Both the position numbers and the translations under genes were made by a program. Below the pieces are notes generated by a model. The model had not been told where the DNA came from. It made no database searches and worked only from the letters and a program-made list of their open reading frames with translations. 64,000 nucleotides of DNA, taken from NCBI GenBank assembly GCA_943789355.1, contig CALSTU010000002.1, forward strand, positions 124,001 through 188,000. The letters run 5' to 3'. Below, piece by piece: positions 54,674 through 61,912 of this stretch; position 1 is the first letter of the stretch, and the number at the start of each line of letters is the position of its first letter. This DNA comes from UBA7430 sp002478765. Lineage in GTDB: Bacteria > Bacteroidota > Bacteroidia > Flavobacteriales > UBA7430.

Positions 54674-56795
54674 ACCTAATTTTTCAAATATCGCACTCAA
54701 TCTAAGCAGGGAAAAAGCTGAAAAATCAGGTAATACTTGGCTGAGTCCTGAACAAATAGAAATTCAAAAAAATTACAAAGCTAAAGACATTGAGCATACC
54801 GAACATATCGGCTTCATATCTGGCGTTGAGCCCTATCTGAGGGGTCCTTACAGCTCAATGTATGCAAAACGTCCTTGGACCATTCGTCAATATGCAGGTT
54901 TCTCTACTGCAGAAGCCTCGAATGCATTTTATCGTAGAAATCTGTCTGCTGGACAAAAGGGCTTATCGGTAGCCTTTGATCTGGCAACCCATCGCGGATA
55001 CGACTCTGATCATGAGCGTGTGATTGGAGATGTTGGTAAGGCCGGTGTAGCCATCGATACGGTAGAAGACATGAAAATCCTTTTCAGTCAAATTCCCCTA
55101 GATAAAATGTCGGTATCCATGACCATGAACGGTGCAGTGCTTCCGATTATGGCATTTTACATTGTAGCCGCTGAAGAGCAAGGTGTGAAACAAAATCAAC
55201 TCAGTGGAACGATTCAAAATGACATCCTGAAGGAATTCATGGTAAGAAATACCTACATCTACCCACCTAAGGCCTCTATGAGAATTATAGCCGATATTTT
55301 TGAATACACAGCTCATAACATGCCAAAATTCAATTCCATCAGTATCTCGGGCTATCATATGCAAGAGGCTGGTGCTACTCCAGACATAGAATTGGCGTAT
55401 ACCCTAGCAGATGGTCTAGAATACATAAAAACAGGGCTTAAAGCTGGTATGGACATAGACTCCTTTGCACCTCGACTGTCCTTCTTTTGGGGTATTGGAA
55501 TGAATCACTTTATGGAAATTGCTAAAATGCGAGCCGCAAGAATGATTTGGGCAAAAATGGTCAAAAAATTTAATCCGAAAAATCCAAAATCACTTGTATT
55601 AAGAACACATTGCCAAACATCAGGCTGGAGTTTAACCGAACAAGATCCATACAACAACGTAGCCAGAACCTGCATTGAAGGCATGGCAGCAGTTTTTGGC
55701 GGAACACAATCTTTGCACACCAACGCATTGGACGAGGCCATTGCCTTACCGACAGAATTCTCTGCAAGAATTGCTCGAAATACTCAAATCTATCTTCAAG
55801 AAGAAACACAAATAACAAAAGTTGTAGACCCCTGGGGAGGCTCATACTATCTTGAAAAAATCACAGAAGAAATCACCCAAAAAGCATGGAAGCACATTCG
55901 TGAAATTGAAGAGTTAGGTGGTATGGCCAAAGCCATTGAGACAGGAATTCCTAAAATGCGAATTGAAGAGGCTGCAGCCAGAAAACAAGCACGTATCGAC
56001 ACAGGAACGGATCAAATTATTGGAGTAAATGCCTATAGACTTGATAAAGAAGAGCCCTTAGACACCCTAGAAATTGACAATACACTCGTACTAAAGTCAC
56101 AAATAAAACGTTTAAATAATGTACGAGAAAATAGAAATGAATCGGCTGTTGCAAGCGCTTTAAGTAACCTCACGGAAGCATGCAATGGCAACAAAGGGAA
56201 CTTATTAGAATTGGCTGTGATTGCCGCAAAAAGTCGAGCAACACTGGGAGAGATATCCTTTGCATGCGAAAAAATATTTGGAAGATATCAAGCGAAAATA
56301 CATTCAATATCGGGAGTTTACTCAATGGAAATAGCAGACAACAATGCTTTCAGCAAAGCACGCAAATTAACAGACACGTTCGCCGAAATAGAAGGTCGAA
56401 GACCTCGTATTATGATTGCTAAAATGGGGCAGGACGGTCACGATAGAGGGGCAAAAGTAGTATCTACCTCCTTCGCAGACTTAGGATTTGATGTTGATAT
56501 AGGTCCACTTTTCCAAACCCCCAAAGAGGCAGCAAAACAGGCTGTAGAAAACGATGTTCATATTCTGGGGATTTCCTCATTAGCGGCTGGACACAAAGTA
56601 CTGATTCCAAAAGTAATTGATGAACTCAAAGATCTTGGAAGAGATGATATTTTAATTGTAGCCGGAGGCGTTATCCCAAACAAAGACTATCAAGAATTAT
56701 TCGATATGGGCGTGGCTGGTATCTTTGGACCCGGAACTGTTATAGCCGATGCTGCCTCCGAAATATTGAATGTTATGATGAATGTTGAGAAATGA
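54663..56795 (+). CDS. mutB: methylmalonyl-CoA mutase large (catalytic) subunit
   Basis: Interconverts succinyl-CoA and methylmalonyl-CoA by a radical mechanism with adenosylcobalamin. 710 aa: a TIM barrel (RPWTIRQYAGFSTAEASN, QNDILKEFMVRNTYIYPP, SISGYHMQEAGATPD) and a C-terminal B12 domain (about 575-705) with the cobalt-ligand His in QDGHDRGAK and GGVIPNKDY. Two adjacent ATGs are possible starts; both overlap mutA. It overlaps the following outer-membrane protein gene as ATGA. Confidence 0.97.
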   Translation: MMSRPNFSNIALNLSREKAEKSGNTWLSPEQIEIQKNYKAKDIEHTEHIGFISGVEPYLRGPYSSMYAKRPWTIRQYAGFSTAEASNAFYRRNLSAGQKGLSVAFDLATHRGYDSDHERVIGDVGKAGVAIDTVEDMKILFSQIPLDKMSVSMTMNGAVLPIMAFYIVAAEEQGVKQNQLSGTIQNDILKEFMVRNTYIYPPKASMRIIADIFEYTAHNMPKFNSISISGYHMQEAGATPDIELAYTLADGLEYIKTGLKAGMDIDSFAPRLSFFWGIGMNHFMEIAKMRAARMIWAKMVKKFNPKNPKSLVLRTHCQTSGWSLTEQDPYNNVARTCIEGMAAVFGGTQSLHTNALDEAIALPTEFSARIARNTQIYLQEETQITKVVDPWGGSYYLEKITEEITQKAWKHIREIEELGGMAKAIETGIPKMRIEEAAARKQARIDTGTDQIIGVNAYRLDKEEPLDTLEIDNTLVLKSQIKRLNNVRENRNESAVASALSNLTEACNGNKGNLLELAVIAAKSRATLGEISFACEKIFGRYQAKIHSISGVYSMEIADNNAFSKARKLTDTFAEIEGRRPRIMIAKMGQDGHDRGAKVVSTSFADLGFDVDIGPLFQTPKEAAKQAVENDVHILGISSLAAGHKVLIPKVIDELKDLGRDDILIVAGGVIPNKDYQELFDMGVAGIFGPGTVIADAASEILNVMMNVEK

Positions 56796-57403
56796 AAAAG
56801 CATTTTTTAATCATTGCCTTTTTAGCGCTGACAATTACAAAAGGTCAAAGCATTCGTAACGATAGTTACACAGCTCTTGGAGTTCTTACAAGCTTCAATG
56901 AAATTCCTTTTGGGATAGGCTTCTACAACGTAACTAAAGAACAAAGACTTGGTGTTTTTAGCGAGCTAAAATTCAATCGATTGAATTTCAATAACGATTA
57001 CATCTTTAGAAACGCTCCAGTAGCGTCCGACACACTAAGAGATGCTATTTTCCATGGAAACAAGAACATGATCAAAATGATCAATATAGGACTTGTCTTT
57101 AATCCTCAAAAGCTGAACATCTTTGTTTGGGATCGAATAGATATTGATCTTTGTTTAGGCATTGGATATGTTCAGAATTTTAGATATAAATTCTATCATG
57201 ACTCAAAAGGTATTGAAAAAGACGAAAATCAAAGCTCCTCCAACCCACTGGGTAAATACTACGTCATTGACCACAATGACCATGGCATAAATCTAAATAT
57301 AGGAACAAACTTATCTTTCCAAAAAACGCCCTTTATGATTCACTTAGGCTATGACTTTAAACCAAAAACCATCGCTTTTGGATTTAACTGGAAAGTAAAA
57401 TAA
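56792..57403 (+). CDS. small outer-membrane beta-barrel-like protein coupled to mutB
   Basis: 203 aa with a signal peptide (about 1-19) and alternating amphipathic strands (IGFYNVTKEQRLGVFSELKF, LCLGIGYVQNFRYKFYH, GINLNIGTNLSFQ), ending in an aromatic-poor strand FGFNWKVK. This suggests a small barrel of about eight strands. I do not recognise the family. The four-base overlap with mutB implies coupled translation with an enzyme operon, which is hard to explain functionally. Confidence 0.7.
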   Translation: MKKHFLIIAFLALTITKGQSIRNDSYTALGVLTSFNEIPFGIGFYNVTKEQRLGVFSELKFNRLNFNNDYIFRNAPVASDTLRDAIFHGNKNMIKMINIGLVFNPQKLNIFVWDRIDIDLCLGIGYVQNFRYKFYHDSKGIEKDENQSSSNPLGKYYVIDHNDHGINLNIGTNLSFQKTPFMIHLGYDFKPKTIAFGFNWKVK

Positions 57404-57515
57404 CCCTTTCAAATCACCTACAATGAGAGGTTTTAATAGCATTACCAAAGCAGATAAAGCGATGCTAAGCGAACAAGTTATGCCTCAAGTCTCCTATAAT
57501 TTAATTAGTTTATTA

Positions 57516-57523
57516 TAAATTTG
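57516..57523 (+). promoter_or_regulatory. TAnnTTTG -7 box for the NqrM-like gene
   Basis: TAAATTTG, 17 nt before the ATG at 57541. Confidence 0.45.
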
Positions 57524-57540
57524 CTCAAAATCAAAATTGT

Positions 57541-57753
57541 ATGAAAACTGCTATACTTGCTATTGTACTTTTAGCACTAGGTTTTGCTGGAATTGCCATT
57601 AAAATTTGGGCAAAAAAGGATGGGGAATTTGAGGGGACATGTGCAAGCAATAACCCTTTGATTACAAAAGAAGGCGAGGCATGTGGATACTGTGGTGCAG
57701 AACCTGATGAACAATGTAAATCCGATGAAGAGGCAACATCTGCAGTGAACTAG
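57541..57753 (+). CDS. short membrane-anchored cysteine protein, NqrM-like
   Basis: 70 aa: an N-terminal membrane helix (about 3-22), then a cytosolic or periplasmic tail with four cysteines in GTCASN, ACGYCG and EQC. NqrM (DUF539), needed to mature the Na+-translocating NADH:quinone reductase, has the same layout of one helix and a GxC...CxxC...C tail. The likeness is in pattern only and the assignment is inference; flavobacteria have this short gene near nqr or apbE genes. No nqr gene is in the window. Its stop overlaps that of murB. Confidence 0.6.
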   Translation: MKTAILAIVLLALGFAGIAIKIWAKKDGEFEGTCASNNPLITKEGEACGYCGAEPDEQCKSDEEATSAVN

Positions 57754-58757
57754 TGAATGATATTCACTTCCATATTCAAGTGTACACCAAACTGATTTTC
57801 TACAGAAGATTGAATGTCCAAAGCAAGCTTATAAATATCCGAGCCCTTCGCTCCTCCATAGTTTACTAAAACCAAAGCTTGTTTTTCGTGAACACCATAA
57901 TTCCCAATACGTTTTCCCTTCCAACCAGCTTTTTCTATGAGCCATGCAGCAGGTACTTTTACCTGTCCGGTACCCGAAGGATAGAACGGTACATCAGCAT
58001 GGTTCTTTTTTATGGGTTCAAAATCAGAAAGAGACAAGACCGGGTTCTTGAAAAATGAACCTGAATTACCAATTTCTTTCGGGTCTGGAAGTTTTGATTC
58101 TCTGATGAATATGACTGCATCACTAACATCTTTAGGAGTCGGTGTTAGAATACCACGATTATTTAAAACTTCAGATATTATGCCATAATCGGTATCTACA
58201 TTTGCGTTGCATCGCAATTTAAAAGTTACCGACAAAATAACATAGGCTCCCTTGTGGATGTTTTTAAAGACCGACTCTCTGTATCCAAAACGACAAGATG
58301 CACAATCAAAGTTATGAATCTCCCCCGTTGCTATATGATAAGCTTCAAGATGTTCGAATACATCTTTCAACTCAACACCGTAAGCACCGATGTTTTGCAT
58401 CGGAGCGGCTCCAACATTTCCGGGTATTAACGATAAATTTTCTATTCCAAAGTAACCTTTGGATAAAGACCACAAAACAAAGTGATGCCAATTCTCTCCT
58501 GCCTGTACTTTGATTAATCCATCACCAAGATCCTCAATTCCCTTCAATTCAAGATGTACAACCAATCCTTTAAAATCTGAACAGAATAGAATGTTACTAC
58601 CTCCGCCCAAAAATAATTTAGGCAAACGCAAATACAAGGGGTTTGATAAAATCAATTTGAGTTCCGAGAGATGTTGTACTTTAACAAAAAAATCAGCCTT
58701 TACATCAATACCAAAAGTATTGTATGCAGCCAAGGAGTGATTTTCATGTAATTGCAT
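57750..58757 (-). CDS. murB: UDP-N-acetylmuramate dehydrogenase
   Basis: FAD enzyme that reduces UDP-GlcNAc-enolpyruvate to UDP-MurNAc. 335 aa with the FAD-binding start NTFGIDVKADFFV, LGGGSNILF, PGNVGAAPMQNIGAYG, the catalytic serine in NSGSFFKNP and a C-terminal EVNII. This is the type I (E. coli-like) MurB. It is the last gene of the five-gene operon, 9 nt after the MoxR gene. Its TAG stop forms a palindromic CTAG with the stop of the NqrM-like gene. Confidence 0.96.
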   Translation of the reverse strand: MQLHENHSLAAYNTFGIDVKADFFVKVQHLSELKLILSNPLYLRLPKLFLGGGSNILFCSDFKGLVVHLELKGIEDLGDGLIKVQAGENWHHFVLWSLSKGYFGIENLSLIPGNVGAAPMQNIGAYGVELKDVFEHLEAYHIATGEIHNFDCASCRFGYRESVFKNIHKGAYVILSVTFKLRCNANVDTDYGIISEVLNNRGILTPTPKDVSDAVIFIRESKLPDPKEIGNSGSFFKNPVLSLSDFEPIKKNHADVPFYPSGTGQVKVPAAWLIEKAGWKGKRIGNYGVHEKQALVLVNYGGAKGSDIYKLALDIQSSVENQFGVHLNMEVNIIH

Positions 58758-58766
58758 GCAAAAGAT

Positions 58767-59729
58767 TTAGAATAAAGATTGAACCAGTTTCTCTAGACTC
58801 ATACCTTCGGCTTCTGCCTTGTAGTTTCTTACAATACGATGACGAAGAATTGGAAATGAAACGGCTCTGACATCTTCGATATCAGGAGAATATTTACCAC
58901 GAACAGCGGCATATGCCTTAGCTGCAAGTATTAAAAATTGAGATGCTCTTGGACCGGCTCCCCAAGAAAGATATTTTTTTATTTGATCAGGAGACTGATC
59001 ACTCTCCGGACGAGTTTTAGAGACCAAACGAACGGCATACTCAACAACATTGTCAGCTACGGGAATCTTGCGTATTAAATCTTGAATTTTTAAAATCTCT
59101 TCAGCAGTTAAAACCTCCTTAACGTGGGCCACAGTATCCGAAGTAGTGTTTTTAACGATCTGAACCTCCTCCTCAAAAGAAGGATAATCAACCTTTAAAT
59201 TGAACATGAATCGATCAAGCTGAGCTTCTGGCAACGCATAAGTACCCTCCTGCTCAATAGGGTTTTGTGTCGCCAAAACGAAAAAAGGTTTGTCCAGAAG
59301 ATGAACCTCTCCCGCTGCAGTAACGGATCGTTCTTGCATAGCTTCAAGAAGAGCCGCTTGAGTTTTTGGAGGTGTACGATTGATCTCGTCCGCAAGAATT
59401 ACATTTGAAAATATAGGTCCTTTCATAAATTTGAAACTCCTATTTTCATCTAAAATCTCAGCACCAATAATATCTGACGGCATCAAGTCAGGAGTAAACT
59501 GTATTCGAGAAAAATCTAAACCTAAAGACTCACTGATGGTTTTTACAAGGAGTGTTTTTGCCAAACCTGGCACACCAACCAAAAGGACATGTCCTCTGCA
59601 AAATATGGATAGAATAAGTTCATCGACAACCTTATCTTGTCCAACAATAACTTTAGCAATTTCTGATTTTAAGTCTGCAAATTGAACTTTTAAATGATCA
59701 AGTGCTTCTACGTCTGAATTTTGTTCCAT
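58767..59729 (-). CDS. MoxR-family AAA+ ATPase
   Basis: 320 aa. Walker A GVPGLAKT, the PDLMPSDIIGAE loop, Walker B VILADEINRTPP, sensor-1 ATQNPIEQEGTY and sensor-2 in the C-terminal lid are all present. MoxR ATPases act as chaperones for metal-cofactor enzymes or with vWA-domain proteins; none is adjacent in the window. It lies between a SurA-like gene (12 nt) and murB (9 nt) in one operon, so an envelope-assembly role is possible. Confidence 0.93.
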   Translation of the reverse strand: MEQNSDVEALDHLKVQFADLKSEIAKVIVGQDKVVDELILSIFCRGHVLLVGVPGLAKTLLVKTISESLGLDFSRIQFTPDLMPSDIIGAEILDENRSFKFMKGPIFSNVILADEINRTPPKTQAALLEAMQERSVTAAGEVHLLDKPFFVLATQNPIEQEGTYALPEAQLDRFMFNLKVDYPSFEEEVQIVKNTTSDTVAHVKEVLTAEEILKIQDLIRKIPVADNVVEYAVRLVSKTRPESDQSPDQIKKYLSWGAGPRASQFLILAAKAYAAVRGKYSPDIEDVRAVSFPILRHRIVRNYKAEAEGMSLEKLVQSLF

Positions 59730-59741
59730 ACTGTAAATTTG

Positions 59742-61064
59742 TTACCAACCGTATTGAAAAGAGGATGATTGGTAGGAGTCAGCAATATAAACATAAGTCT
59801 TCAATAATGCATTTTCTACCCAATGGGTTATGGCTTGCTCTCTTTTTTGTTCTAATGCCATGTCACGAATCAGCTTGTAATCATCTTTAAAATTAGCTTG
59901 ATGCTTAGGTGTTCTGCTTAACAACTTAAATATCCTGTAAGCTTCCTTGCCATCCTCCATCTTGACGTAAGCAGGGCTGGAAATTTCATCGACACTTAAT
60001 TCGTCGACTGTGATTTTAATTGCATTTTCTAATTCATGGAGTTCAAATGTAGAAGATCCAGAATTCATGTTTATTAATTTGCCACCATTAAATTTAGTCA
60101 TGTCGTCATCTGAATGATACGTAGAAGCGTTTGTGAAAGTCAAATTACCATCAAGAATAGAATCTCTAACAGCAACCAGCAAATCTTTGGCGTCATTTAA
60201 ATCAATCGGAGAAATTTTTGGAGACATAAGGATATGTCTGATGTCTACTTCATCAGCTCTTCTTTCGACCATTTGGGCAATATGGAAGCCATATTCAGTT
60301 TCAAAAACTTCAGAAATTTCATCATCTTCGAGGCTGAACATTACCGCTTCAAATTCTTTAACAAACATTCCTCTTCTTATTCCGGTGTAAAGCCCACCAT
60401 TTCTAGACGACCCTGGATCTTCAGAATATAAAATAGCCAATGTAGCAAAGCTTTCCCCTTTTAAAACACGCTGTTTAAGTTTATTTAGCTTACTATTTGT
60501 TTCTCTAATAGCAGACTCATTTGCTGGAGGAAGTTTAAGGATTTGAGCAACTTCAATGCTTTCATTAATTTCCGGCAAAGCTTCTTTGTCAAATTTTGCA
60601 TGATATATTTTTACAGCAGCAGGAGTCACATCAACGTTTGATGTGATACCGTATCGGACTCTTTTTATAATGAGAGACTCCCTGATAGGTTCCTTCATCT
60701 CATCTTTAATCTCGTATATTTTTTTATCGAAATATTCTTCCAACTGGTCGATGCCTCCTAATTGAGAAGTAAAAGTGTTTATTCGAGACTCAACCTCAGC
60801 ACCAACCTCTTGCTCAGTCACCTCTACACTATCTAACTCCGCTTTGTGAAGCATTAATTTTTGAAATAATAAATCTTCAAAAACTTGAGTTCGCATTGAT
60901 GAATCGACTTCCAAGCCTTGAGCTTGATATTGAAGTATTTGCTGTTCTAAATCCGATTTCAGTACAATATTATTCCCCACAACAGCAATAACGCCATCCA
61001 CATTAACTTGTGAAAAGGCAGCTTGAGTCAAAAGAAAAAAAGCAACAAAAAACACTCTAGTCAT
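59742..61064 (-). CDS. SurA-like periplasmic chaperone/parvulin isomerase
   Basis: 440 aa with a signal peptide (about 1-20, ending AFSQ), an N-terminal SurA chaperone domain (VDGVIAVVGNNIVLKSDLEQ) and two parvulin domains (about 165-265, VAQILKLPP to YGFHIAQMVERR; and about 270-375, VDIRHILMSPK). This is the SurA layout. The ATG (MTRVFF) is chosen because it begins the signal peptide; an earlier ATG lies inside the upstream gene. It probably helps fold outer-membrane proteins. Confidence 0.9.
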   Translation of the reverse strand: MTRVFFVAFFLLTQAAFSQVNVDGVIAVVGNNIVLKSDLEQQILQYQAQGLEVDSSMRTQVFEDLLFQKLMLHKAELDSVEVTEQEVGAEVESRINTFTSQLGGIDQLEEYFDKKIYEIKDEMKEPIRESLIIKRVRYGITSNVDVTPAAVKIYHAKFDKEALPEINESIEVAQILKLPPANESAIRETNSKLNKLKQRVLKGESFATLAILYSEDPGSSRNGGLYTGIRRGMFVKEFEAVMFSLEDDEISEVFETEYGFHIAQMVERRADEVDIRHILMSPKISPIDLNDAKDLLVAVRDSILDGNLTFTNASTYHSDDDMTKFNGGKLINMNSGSSTFELHELENAIKITVDELSVDEISSPAYVKMEDGKEAYRIFKLLSRTPKHQANFKDDYKLIRDMALEQKREQAITHWVENALLKTYVYIADSYQSSSFQYGW

Positions 61065-61065
61065 C

Positions 61066-61908
61066 TTAATAAATTTCAAATTGTTTTGATGTTTTGGCAT
61101 CCTCTAATAATTTAGATTGAATCACTTCAAGCGATTTCAGTTTTCTTTGGTTCAGCAAGATACTTTTTATTTCATCTGCTACATATTCTAAAGGAGCTAT
61201 TTCTCCTTGTAATTTGAGGTCATGGAGTCTTACTAGATAGACATTTAACGAATCCTCAAGCAGTAAAGTATTTTTTTTAGGTGATAATGACGATATGTCT
61301 AGATCGGAAGAAAAAATCTCTTGAAAATCTTCCCAAATCAACCATTCTTCAGGATTGTTGTAAAATCGCTTTGCATATTGATGAGAATACGATTCAATTA
61401 GATCAATCTTCAAAGTGTCTGCATCAAAAAACCAATCCGATATAGCGTCTAATTTTGGAGCCATAACACTTGCTTTAAGAAACATCACTTTGATGATTTT
61501 TTCTGAAAGCAAATAATCTTCCGCATGCTCGTTGTAATAGGATTTCAATTCATCTTCAAGAACAAGTGTATCCAAACTTTGCTGAATCAATTTTTGCTCA
61601 TAAGCATGAATCATAAGTGACCGACGATACGCTTTAAGACGTTTTTCAATCTCTAAAGCTTCTTGATTGATGTTAAGTACTGCTTTTTGCAATAACAGCT
61701 CTTGTTTTGCCCAATTGTATATGTATTGTTGCTTAAAAACCAAACTGTCGTAAGAAGACAATTCACCATTTTGTGGGAGGTTTACCTGTGACTCATACAA
61801 CTGTGAATCTCCGACTCTAGCCAGTAATAAATCGTCTGACTCAGTCTGAAAGAACGAACATGAGGACAAAACACAAATGAGGGAGATATGTAAGAAGTAC
61901 TTGTTCAC
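61066..61908 (-). CDS. SurA-N-like lipoprotein without isomerase domain
   Basis: 280 aa. A lipoprotein signal (lipobox VLSSC, Cys17) is followed by a helical region that resembles the SurA/PpiC N-terminal chaperone fold (LLARVGDSQLYESQV, YIYNWAKQELLLQKAVL), but no clear parvulin domain with the HIL and GGDLG motifs follows. It may be a chaperone only. It sits between two parvulin genes with 1 nt and 4 nt spacing. Confidence 0.75.
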   Translation of the reverse strand: MNKYFLHISLICVLSSCSFFQTESDDLLLARVGDSQLYESQVNLPQNGELSSYDSLVFKQQYIYNWAKQELLLQKAVLNINQEALEIEKRLKAYRRSLMIHAYEQKLIQQSLDTLVLEDELKSYYNEHAEDYLLSEKIIKVMFLKASVMAPKLDAISDWFFDADTLKIDLIESYSHQYAKRFYNNPEEWLIWEDFQEIFSSDLDISSLSPKKNTLLLEDSLNVYLVRLHDLKLQGEIAPLEYVADEIKSILLNQRKLKSLEVIQSKLLEDAKTSKQFEIY

Positions 61909-61912
61909 TTTT

